Assembly (NCBI GenBank): GCA_021733705.1
Contig: JAIPKF010000003.1
Coordinates: forward strand, 1 to 25,419
Reading direction: 5' to 3'
DNA: 25,419 nt
DNA from: Chthoniobacterales bacterium
Lineage (GTDB): Bacteria > Verrucomicrobiota > Verrucomicrobiia > Chthoniobacterales > UBA6821
Under the pieces are notes generated by a model. It had not been told where the DNA came from, made no database searches, and saw nothing but the letters and a program-made list of their open reading frames with translations. Position numbers and translations under genes: made by a program. Shown piece after piece: positions 15,014 to 21,501 of the stretch; the stretch's first letter is position 1, and the number at the start of each line of letters is the position of its first letter.

Positions 15014-15988
15014 ATGATCAATGTTCAACTTAAAAAAGGAATTTATCTTCCAAGTGCTGCTCTCTGGCTTGATCCCAAGAAAACTGTTCCCTTGGGAGTT
15101 GTGACTCATGCTCACAGTGATCATGCAGGATGGCATCGGGAGACCATTGCAACTCCAGCAACGATAGCACTCATGAAGGCTAGGAAAACTGCTCCTTCTC
15201 GAACGATTATTCATGAACTACCCTACTTTACTCCTTGGGAGAGATCTCATGCTCGAATTACCCTTATTCCAGCAGGTCATGTTTTGGGATCAGCACAGGT
15301 CCTTGTGGAAACGGAAGAGGGGAGTCTTCTTTATACAGGGGATTTTAAGAGAAGGGAGAGCCTCACTTGCGAGGAGGCTACAACTCGTAAGGCAGAGACG
15401 CTGATCATTGAGTCGACCTTTGGGCTACCCCGTTACTCCTTTCCTCCAAGTGAACAGACGCATCAGAGAATTATTGATTTCTGTCATAGGACCCTCGAGT
15501 CTCAAGAAAATCCCGTTCTCCTCGCCTATTCTCTGGGTAAAGCTCAAGAACTCATGGCGATTCTAAGTCAAGCTGGGATCAATCCTGTGATTCACGAATC
15601 TGTGGCTAAGATAAGTGCTGTTTACGAAGAGCATGGTATTGATCTCGGTTCTTACACCGTGTGGGATAAGGTCAATCATGAGAAAAAGGTCCTCATTCTT
15701 CCTCCCAATGTTCGCTCTTCATTATCCTCACTTAAAAAAATTCGCTCTGCGATAATAAGTGGTTGGGCAGTGAATGAGGGAGCAATCTATCGCTACCAAT
15801 GTGATGAGGCTTTTCCTCTATCAGATCATGCAGATCATGGGGAGCTCATTGAGCATGTTGAAGAAGTTGAAGCTCAAAAAATTTATACCGTACATGGCTA
15901 CACAGAAGAATTCGCAAGGGATCTCAGATATTTAGGCATCGATGCTCTTGCTTTGGGCGGAGTCAATCAATTGGAATTACTCTTGTGA
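15014..15988 (+). CDS. Metallo-beta-lactamase-fold nuclease, ligase-associated exonuclease type
   Basis: A 324-aa MBL-fold/beta-CASP hydrolase. The zinc ligand motif is THAHSDHAGW (HxHxDH, about residues 33-42). A further His lies in PAGHVLGSAQV, the Asp in YTGDFKRRE, and later His residues in PLSDHADHGEL and TVHGYTEEF. ESTFGLPRYSFPP and LAYSLGKAQELM resemble the family annotated as ligase-associated DNA exonuclease, normally paired with an ATP-dependent DNA ligase. RNA 3'-processing relatives share the fold. No ligase is visible here; the upstream partner is umuC. Its ATG is 12 bases from the element F boundary, and on element removal it would directly follow the umuC stop, consistent with a damage-response operon. 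Confidence 0.85.
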   Translation: MINVQLKKGIYLPSAALWLDPKKTVPLGVVTHAHSDHAGWHRETIATPATIALMKARKTAPSRTIIHELPYFTPWERSHARITLIPAGHVLGSAQVLVETEEGSLLYTGDFKRRESLTCEEATTRKAETLIIESTFGLPRYSFPPSEQTHQRIIDFCHRTLESQENPVLLAYSLGKAQELMAILSQAGINPVIHESVAKISAVYEEHGIDLGSYTVWDKVNHEKKVLILPPNVRSSLSSLKKIRSAIISGWAVNEGAIYRYQCDEAFPLSDHADHGELIEHVEEVEAQKIYTVHGYTEEFARDLRYLGIDALALGGVNQLELLL

Positions 15989-16016
15989 GAAGGGGAGAGT
16001 CAATCGATTTCGGGGT

Positions 16017-16041
16017 TAACCCGGATATTTCACACGGGCTA
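16017..16041. repeat. 25-bp remnant of the palindromic element
   Basis: TAACCCGGATATTTCACA joined directly to CGGGCTA. It has both TA ends and both terminal-repeat tips, but no interior. It lies between convergent genes and supplies the TAG stop codon of pdhC on the minus strand (16041-16039). Precise removal would leave TAA there. Confidence 0.75.
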
Positions 16042-17295
16042 AACAGTGAGTAACCTACTCGGTGATTCTAGCAACAACCTAAGAGCAGCTAAGTACTCAG
16101 CAGCCACAGCTCCATCTACCACACGATGATCACCACTGAGCGTTATGGAGAGACGCTGTCCGATCACAATCTGATCTTGAGCATCGACGACCGGTTTTTT
16201 CACAATGGCCCCCACTGCTAGAATAGCAGCTTGAGGAGGGTTAATGATGGCGCAAAATTGGTTAATACCATAGGCCCCAAGATTAGAAACGGTGATCGTG
16301 CCACCGGAGAATTCTTCTGGTTTCAATTTTTTCTCCCGAGCACGTGTGGCAAGGTCCTTAACAGCAGCACTGATTTCTGGAAGGGATTTGAGGTGAGCAT
16401 CGCGAATCACGGGAGTGACAAGCCCCTCTTCCACAGCAATAGCAACAGAGAGGTTCACGCTTTCATATTGAAAAATAGAGGTTGTTCCAAATGCAGCGTT
16501 GATTTTTGGCTTTTCTATGGCTGCACGAGCAACAGCTAAAAGAACAATATCATTAAAGGTAATTTTATTTCCTGTGGCATTGAATTCTTTTCGAAAAGCA
16601 ACCATGGGGGCAGCATCGATTTCGATGGAAAGATAAAAATGAGGGATGTCTGTTTTGCTTGCTAAGAGACGTTGGGCAATAATCTGCCGCATGTTGGTCA
16701 GAGGAATTTCAGTATGTGGATTTCCGCTAATGGGGGTTGGGAGGATCGAAGAACTCGAAGCCGTCCCAGTAGAGGTCGGTATTGGAGTAAGGGGAGCATG
16801 AATCACATCAGCGGCAATGATTCTTCCACCAGGACCAGTTCCTTTTCCAGCAACTGTTTCCAAACGAAGACCACGCTCCGCTGCAATTTTGCGAGCAAGT
16901 GGAGAGACTTTGATCCGAATCGAAGAGATTGTGGTATTACTGGGAACCGCTTGCCGAGAAGATCCTGGGGTGATGGCTTGAGGGGTAAGAGAGTTTGAAG
17001 TGGAAGAAGGGGGGGGGGTTAGAGGCGACGTCGATGGACTTCTCTCTGTGAGGGTTTCATTTTTTCCTAAAATAAAAGCAATGGGAGACCCTACTGGCAC
17101 TTTTGCTCCTTCTTCAACAAAAAGTTCGGAAAGGATTCCTTCTTCAAAGGCCTCCATTTCCATAGTGGCTTTATCCGTTTCCACTTCTGCAAGAAGATCA
17201 CCAATTTCAATGGGGTCTCCCTTTTGTTTGCACCAGCGAAGGAGGGTTCCCTCGGTCATCGTGTCACTTAACTTGGGCATGGTGATTTCAGGCAT
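16039..17295 (-). CDS. pdhC: Pyruvate dehydrogenase E2, dihydrolipoamide acetyltransferase
   Basis: The core of the pyruvate dehydrogenase complex, transferring acetyl groups to CoA (418 aa). Domains in order: a single lipoyl domain (residues 1-76) with the lipoylated lysine in VETDKATMEME; a Pro/Ser/Thr-rich linker (about 80-125); a peripheral subunit-binding domain (about 130-165, VSPLARKIAAERGL...GTGPGGRIIAADV); a second linker; and the catalytic domain (about 195-418) with NDIVLLAVARAA and the active-site SGDHRVVDGAVAAEY. The first linker contains a run of ten cytosines (17009-17018). The stop codon comes from the 25-bp element remnant. It follows pdhB by 21 bp. Confidence 0.95.
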   Translation of the reverse strand: MPEITMPKLSDTMTEGTLLRWCKQKGDPIEIGDLLAEVETDKATMEMEAFEEGILSELFVEEGAKVPVGSPIAFILGKNETLTERSPSTSPLTPPPSSTSNSLTPQAITPGSSRQAVPSNTTISSIRIKVSPLARKIAAERGLRLETVAGKGTGPGGRIIAADVIHAPLTPIPTSTGTASSSSILPTPISGNPHTEIPLTNMRQIIAQRLLASKTDIPHFYLSIEIDAAPMVAFRKEFNATGNKITFNDIVLLAVARAAIEKPKINAAFGTTSIFQYESVNLSVAIAVEEGLVTPVIRDAHLKSLPEISAAVKDLATRAREKKLKPEEFSGGTITVSNLGAYGINQFCAIINPPQAAILAVGAIVKKPVVDAQDQIVIGQRLSITLSGDHRVVDGAVAAEYLAALRLLLESPSRLLTV

Positions 17296-17316
17296 ATTAT
17301 AAAGAGGGTGAGTGTT

Positions 17317-18291
17317 CTAAAACAGGGTTAATGCTTTGCTAATAATACGCTCAGGAGTCGGTAACTGCAATTTTTCAAGAGGCATACTATAAATGGCAGG
17401 AGCATCCAGGGCTGTGACTCGGAGGATGGGGGCATCGAGTTCATCAAAGGCTTTTTCGGCAATCATCGCGGCAATTTGTGCGCTCACACCGCAGAAAGGT
17501 TTGTTTTCATCGATGAGGAGGACGCGGTGTGTTTTAGCTACAGAGGTGAGAAGTGTCTCTTCATCGAGAGGACGGATCGAACGCAGATCGATGACCTCAG
17601 CGGAAATTCCATGTTCAGCTTGAAGGATCTCAGCAGCTTCCAGAGCGGTTAAGACAGCTCGACCATAGGCGATGAAGGAGATATCGGTTCCTAGACGTTT
17701 GATATCAGCAACACCGAGAGGAATCGTATAAGATCCTTCAGGAACTTCTCCTGTATTACCATAAAGAAGTGTGTTCTCCATGAAGCAAACCGTATCGTTA
17801 TCACGAATCGAAGCAATCATGAGTCCTTTAGCATCATAGGGGGTAGCAGGACAGACTACTTTTAAACCAGGAGTATTAGCGATGAGGTTTTCGGGAGTAT
17901 GTGAATGTGTGGCACCGACACTGGTTCCACCATTCGCTGGTCCACGAATCACCATTGGAACATTAATAAGTCCCCCTGACATGTAACGAACACACCCTGC
18001 ATTGTTGATAATTTGATCAAAGCCAACATAGGCAAAACTCCAGAACATCAACTCCACTACTGGCCGAAGCCCCATCATAGCCGCTCCAACACCAAGTCCC
18101 AAAAAAGCTGCCTCACTAATGGGGGTATCAATGACTCTTTTGGAACCAAAGCGTTCCCAAAGTCCCTCTGTGACTTTGTAAGCTCCATTGTACTCTGCAA
18201 CTTCCTCTCCCATTAAGAATACAGAGTCATCGCGTGTCAGTTCCTCACTGAAGGCTTCGTTGAGGGCTTTTCGATAGGTGATCAGGGGCAT
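17317..18291 (-). CDS. pdhB: Pyruvate dehydrogenase E1 component, beta subunit
   Basis: A 324-aa transketolase-like subunit that forms the alpha2beta2 E1 heterotetramer. Motifs: ITYRKALNEAFSEEL, FLMGEEVAEYNGAYKVTEGL (the Glu that activates thiamine diphosphate), RVIDTPISEAAFLGLGVGAA, ELMFWSFAYVGFDQIINNA, RGPANGGTSVGATHSHTPE, and the C-terminal domain with VIDLRSIRPLDEETL and LIDENKPFCG. It is the middle gene of pdhA-pdhB-pdhC, 52 bp after pdhA. Branched-chain oxoacid E1 beta subunits are similar, but the E2 and E1 alpha neighbours favour pyruvate. Confidence 0.95.
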   Translation of the reverse strand: MPLITYRKALNEAFSEELTRDDSVFLMGEEVAEYNGAYKVTEGLWERFGSKRVIDTPISEAAFLGLGVGAAMMGLRPVVELMFWSFAYVGFDQIINNAGCVRYMSGGLINVPMVIRGPANGGTSVGATHSHTPENLIANTPGLKVVCPATPYDAKGLMIASIRDNDTVCFMENTLLYGNTGEVPEGSYTIPLGVADIKRLGTDISFIAYGRAVLTALEAAEILQAEHGISAEVIDLRSIRPLDEETLLTSVAKTHRVLLIDENKPFCGVSAQIAAMIAEKAFDELDAPILRVTALDAPAIYSMPLEKLQLPTPERIISKALTLF

Positions 18292-18343
18292 GGCTATTGA
18301 ATCAAGGAGTTAAAGAGAGATGCTCATTAGTTATTCGGAATCG

Positions 18344-19426
18344 TTAACGGGAATCACTAAAAAAATGAACCCCAGTCCTACCTGCTTCGCTCGCTTGGTC
18401 AACCTCGTAGTAGATATCGGTAAAAATACTTTCCGGCTCAGGCCAGGGACTTGCTTCAGCAAAAATAACCGAAGCTGCTGCTTCTTCTTTTGCAGCTCCG
18501 TCGATCGATTCTAGCATCGATTCCGTGAGAATCTTCTCTTCCAAGAGCTGATGTTGCCAACAGGAGATGGGATCATGATTTTCTTTATATTGTTCAATCT
18601 CTTCTGCAGTTCGATATTTTTTATGATTAGCGTCCGCAATAGAGTGGCCGTAGTAGCGGTAGGTTTTAATTTCTAAAAGAACAGGACGTAAGGTCGTTCG
18701 AGCCTCCTCCATAGAGGTATGAAGCGTCGCTCTTAGTTCATAAAAATGAGAGCCATTAACCACACTCCATTTCATGTTAAAGCCGGCAGCTCTTTCAGCA
18801 AGGCAGTTGTCAATTGCAGAAGAGCGTTCCAAGCTTGTTCCCATCGAATAACCATTATTCTCAATAATAAAAACAATGGGAAGATCCCAGAGTGAAGCAA
18901 GATTGAGTGATTCGGCAACGACACCTTGATTAACAGCTCCATCACCAAGAAAACAGAGAGCACATCCAGGAATCTGTTTGTATTTCAAAGCAAAGGCTAA
19001 TCCGAGACCTAGCGGGACCTGACCAGCAACGATTCCGTGACCGCCCCAGTAGTGTTTGTCGGGAGCAAAGAAGTGCATCGACCCCCCCTTTCCTTTAGAG
19101 CACCCCGTGGCTTTGCCAAAGAGCTCTGCCATACACTCCTCCATGCTCATTCCAACAGCCAATGCATGGCCGTGATCACGATAAGCAGTAATCATTTCAT
19201 CATGGCCATTCATGAGCGAAGCAGCAGCAACAGCAACCGACTCTTGGCCAATATAGAGATGGAGAAATCCCCCCATCTTTCCCTGATTATAGAACTTGAG
19301 TGCTTGCTGCTCAAAACGACGAATACGGAGCATCTCACGCAAAGCAGCAATTTTTTGCTCGCTTGTGAATGCAAGGTTGATAGGGGCTTGTGCCACCTCT
19401 TTGGAATCTGGAGTAGTGGTTATCAT
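18344..19426 (-). CDS. pdhA: Pyruvate dehydrogenase E1 component, alpha subunit
   Basis: The thiamine-diphosphate subunit that decarboxylates pyruvate. From ATG 19426 it has 360 aa; a TTG at 19471 would add 15 atypical residues. Motifs: RRFEQQALKFYNQGKMGGFL, GQESVAVAAASLM, YRDHGHALAVGM, GCSKGKGGSMHFF, the cofactor signature GDGAVNQGVVAESLNLA ending in IENNGYSMGTS (about residues 165-200), and the loop YRYYGHSIADANHKKYR. It is first in pdhABC. No E3 (lipoamide dehydrogenase) gene is in the window, so E3 must be encoded elsewhere. The 5' leader holds two CTTAAG palindromes and a consensus -10 box. Confidence 0.95.
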   Translation of the reverse strand: MITTTPDSKEVAQAPINLAFTSEQKIAALREMLRIRRFEQQALKFYNQGKMGGFLHLYIGQESVAVAAASLMNGHDEMITAYRDHGHALAVGMSMEECMAELFGKATGCSKGKGGSMHFFAPDKHYWGGHGIVAGQVPLGLGLAFALKYKQIPGCALCFLGDGAVNQGVVAESLNLASLWDLPIVFIIENNGYSMGTSLERSSAIDNCLAERAAGFNMKWSVVNGSHFYELRATLHTSMEEARTTLRPVLLEIKTYRYYGHSIADANHKKYRTAEEIEQYKENHDPISCWQHQLLEEKILTESMLESIDGAAKEEAAASVIFAEASPWPEPESIFTDIYYEVDQASEAGRTGVHFFSDSR

Positions 19427-19507
19427 GAGTGCATCAATTCTCTTAAGAAGAAAGATTCTTAAGAAAGCCAAGGAGTATCGCGCATCTCAGCGCCAGAGGC
19501 AAATGGA

Positions 19508-19513
19508 ATTATA
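19508..19513 (-). promoter_or_regulatory. Candidate -10 box of the pdhABC promoter
   Basis: A perfect TATAAT on the minus strand, 81 bases before the pdhA ATG. The -35 region (GTCAG/GAGTCA around 19530-19537) is poor. Between it and the ATG are two palindromes, TTCTTAAGAA (19456-19465) and TCTTAAGA (19441-19448), centred 16 bp apart, which may be a regulator site or an RNA structure. Confidence 0.4.
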
Positions 19514-19546
19514 GGTAACTGCCAAGGTGACTGACTCGAATAGCGT

Positions 19547-19600
19547 TAACCCGGACATTTCATACTGATCTACTACGGAAGCCGGGAAGCAAGGATGGAT
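19547..19600 (-). repeat. Truncated palindromic element (right end only)
   Basis: On the plus strand it begins TAACCCGGACATTTCATACT and continues through a sequence matching the reverse complement of the right arm of copy D (ACGGAAGCCGGGAAGCA, then GGATGGATG). Similarity then stops abruptly. The rest of the element is replaced by unrelated sequence that contains a small open frame. This is a clear recombination or deletion breakpoint. Confidence 0.8.
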
Positions 19601-19687
19601 GCTGCTCATGTGCGAGAGCTTTTAAAACGTGTGGATGAACTTTGTGTGAGTGCTCCTGAAATCACTTTTTGGGAGGAGTTGCTGTAA
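19595..19687 (+). CDS. Orphan 30-codon ORF between two elements, likely a gene tail
   Basis: The frame begins MDAAHVRELLKRVDELC and ends APEITFWEELL. It has amphipathic, protein-like composition. Its first codons come from the truncated element, its 86-bp core is unrelated to the repeat, and its TAA stop is made by the TA and first A of element G. It looks like the C-terminal end of a real gene carried here or stranded by recombination between repeats. No family recognised. Whether it is translated is doubtful. Confidence 0.35.
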   Translation: MDAAHVRELLKRVDELCVSAPEITFWEELL

Positions 19688-19868
19688 CCCGGATATTTCA
19701 TACTAAATCTATTACGGCTTGTGGAAAGCTCATCATTACTGCGTTGGTCTCGAATTGTGATTTGGGCAGTATGAAACATACAGCCCGGCATCCCAATCCT
19801 TCGCACGCCTTGTACTAATAAGCTTTGCACGGCGCCTCATGACGATTCAGTATGAAATATGCGGGGTA
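19685..19868 (-). repeat. Palindromic element copy G (subfamily II, inverted, 184 bp)
   Basis: Begins TAACCCGGATATTTCATACT and ends GTATGAAATATGCGGGGTA, nearly identical to copy F. It has the same stepped stems and the same GTATG/CATAC apical hairpin. It lies between the orphan ORF and the hicAB promoter; the -35 box starts 22 bp after its right end. Confidence 0.93.
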
Positions 19869-19889
19869 AGGAAAAAAATTTCTTAAAAT

Positions 19890-19917
19890 TTGACAAATGG
19901 TATCATAGTGGTACCAT
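19890..19917 (+). promoter_or_regulatory. hicAB promoter and probable HicB operator
   Basis: TTGACA (19890-19895), a 16-bp spacer, and TACCAT (19912-19917). The dyad ATGGTA-N9-TACCAT (19897-19917) covers the spacer and the -10 box, an ideal place for autorepression by the ribbon-helix-helix antitoxin HicB. The predicted start of transcription falls at about 19924, next to the ATG at 19925, so the mRNA would be nearly leaderless. Confidence 0.6.
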
Positions 19918-20119
19918 GAGACGCATGCCTAGAAAGATTCGTCAACTGATTGCTAATCTAAAAAGAGCTGGTTTTGTTGATCGAGGAGGAAAAAGAAGTG
20001 GTTGAAATTTCATTCATCGTTGCGGTGCGACTGTCACCATTTCAGGTAAAGAAGGAGACGATGCACTGCATTACAAAGAAAAAAATGTCAGGGAAGCTAT
20101 CATGGAGGCAAAACAATGA
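19916..20119 (+). pseudogene. hicA: HicA toxin, inactivated by an in-frame stop
   Basis: HicA is a small mRNA interferase with a double-stranded-RNA-binding fold. The frame reads MRRMPRKIRQLIANLKRAGF, VDRGGKRSG, then TGA (20003-20005), and continues NFIHRCGATVTISGKEGDDA to a normal C-terminus overlapping hicB by ATGA. Family members usually read GGKGSHRNF here. In this copy the catalytic histidine position is Gly and the following codon is the stop. Both changes abolish toxin activity. The rest of the frame is intact, so decay is recent. TGA serves as a normal stop elsewhere in the window, so recoding is unlikely. The natural start may be the ATG at 19925. Confidence 0.85.
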
Positions 20120-20457
20120 AAAAAATTACTGCTAAAGATTATTTGAAAGTCATCGAATGGAGTGATAAAGATCACTGCTTTATCGGCAGTGCACCACCAC
20201 TCATCGGTCGTTGCTGTGATGGAAAGACAGAGGCTGAAGTGATGAAGCAACTTATTATGATCGTCCAAGAATGGATTGATATTTACAACAAAGATGGGAA
20301 GCCTCTTCCTCATCCAAGAAAAGAAAAATACAGTGGCAAATTCATGCTGCGAACAGGCGAAGAACTGCACCGTTTCTTGGCTATTTCTGCGCAGCAAGCT
20401 GGAGAGAGCTTAAATAATTTTATCGTGAAACGATTGCAATATTTGACTTCGAGATAA
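20116..20457 (+). CDS. hicB: HicB antitoxin
   Basis: The antitoxin and autorepressor partner of HicA (113 aa). The N-terminal HicB-like domain (residues 1-70) has KVIEWSDKDHCFIGSAPPL and CCDGKTEAEVMKQLIMIVQE. The C-terminal ribbon-helix-helix DNA-binding domain (about 76-111) reads SGKFMLRTGEELHRFLAISA followed by QQAGESLNNFIVKRL. Its start overlaps the hicA stop. The gene is intact although its toxin partner is broken, so it may persist as a repressor or as immunity against other HicA toxins. It converges on the beta-lactamase gene with a 27-bp gap and no obvious terminator. Confidence 0.9.
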   Translation: MKKITAKDYLKVIEWSDKDHCFIGSAPPLIGRCCDGKTEAEVMKQLIMIVQEWIDIYNKDGKPLPHPRKEKYSGKFMLRTGEELHRFLAISAQQAGESLNNFIVKRLQYLTSR

Positions 20458-20484
20458 ATTCAAAGAGACACTATCGGAGAGATG

Positions 20485-21390
20485 CTATTTTCTAGTCGCG
20501 TCAAACTCATCCAGAAGAATCTTTGTAGCTGATGCAATAACATCGTCTCGTCGAGGCGCTTCTTTTTGATCTTGGATAAAATAAATGACAACAACAATAG
20601 GTGCAGCATTTGGCGGCCAAATAATGCCAATGTCATTGGTAATTCCATAATCACCCGATCCTGTTTTATCAGCAACAATCCATCCTGTGGGGACACCAGC
20701 TCGAATTCGAGTATCGCCAGTGGTATTTTTCTTCATCCACGTGATGAGTTGATTTTGTTGTGGCAATCCTAAGGCAGTGCCGAGCGTTAGTTTTTTCAAA
20801 CTATTTTCCATAGCAGCCGGAGTCGAAGTATCACGCAAATCGTCTGGGATTCCTGAATTGAGCTCAGGTTCCCAGCGCTCAAGTCTGAAAGTTAAATCAC
20901 CAATGGAACGCGCAAAAGCAGTGACTGCTTGAGGTCCACCCAGTTTTTTCATGAGAAGATTTGCTGCATTGTTATCGCTGTAAGCAATAGCTGCTGCACA
21001 GAGGTCGCTAATAGTCATTCCGGTAGAGAGATAATTTTTAGTAATGGGTGCATAGCCCGATGCCTCTACTTCTTTTTCCGTATAAATAATTTTTTGCTGC
21101 AATAAATTATTGTCAGTCATGCTCTGCTTTAGAATGGCTGCCACATCCATGACTTTGAAGGTGCTGCAAAATGGAAAGTGCTCTTCAGCTCGGTATTGGA
21201 GGCATTTATTATTGGATGTGTCGATGGCACACACGCCAATGCGCCCATGAGCAGAGGTTTCTAAGGTTGCTAATTTTTGTGGCAGTGACGTCGATGGATT
21301 TTGTTGAGCTATCGCAGGAATGCAAAGGCTCCTCAGAAAAAAGAGAGCAGCAACGAGTGGAAACAATTTTTTTAATGCAGAAAAAATCAT
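20485..21390 (-). CDS. Class A serine beta-lactamase
   Basis: A periplasmic enzyme that hydrolyses beta-lactam antibiotics (301 aa). The signal peptide is KK plus a hydrophobic core, with likely cleavage after PAIA (about residue 29). Active-site motifs in Ambler numbering: S70-T-F-K73 in FPFCSTFKVMDVAAILKQ, S130-D-N132 in AYSDNNAANLL, E166 in RWEPELN, and K234-T-G-S in ADKTGSGDYG. Cys69 precedes the active serine, as in CTX-M and some carbapenemases, but the position-238 region (GSGDYG) has no cysteine, so the KPC-type disulphide is absent. All catalytic residues are present. No ampR/blaR regulator is adjacent. Its substrate range cannot be read. It may be native or acquired with the neighbouring hicAB. 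Confidence 0.95.
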   Translation of the reverse strand: MIFSALKKLFPLVAALFFLRSLCIPAIAQQNPSTSLPQKLATLETSAHGRIGVCAIDTSNNKCLQYRAEEHFPFCSTFKVMDVAAILKQSMTDNNLLQQKIIYTEKEVEASGYAPITKNYLSTGMTISDLCAAAIAYSDNNAANLLMKKLGGPQAVTAFARSIGDLTFRLERWEPELNSGIPDDLRDTSTPAAMENSLKKLTLGTALGLPQQNQLITWMKKNTTGDTRIRAGVPTGWIVADKTGSGDYGITNDIGIIWPPNAAPIVVVIYFIQDQKEAPRRDDVIASATKILLDEFDATRK

Positions 21391-21501
21391 GCCGCTTATT
21401 CTACCCGTTCATCAATGGTCTCTCCAAAATAAATATTCTTAGATTTTATTTTACGATAATGATATGAGTGCTGACTCTTCTGTCCTAATCTGAATATTTT
21501 A

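Noticed and set aside
20003..20005. TGA in hicA read as tryptophan or selenocysteine
   Set aside because: TGA terminates several intact genes here (for example the aminotransferase, bamA and mcsA). The catalytic histidine next to it is also lost, so inactivation is the simpler reading.
20485..21390. KPC-like carbapenemase
   Set aside because: Cys69 is present but the 238-region cysteine of KPC-type enzymes is missing (GSGDYG), so carbapenemase activity cannot be claimed.
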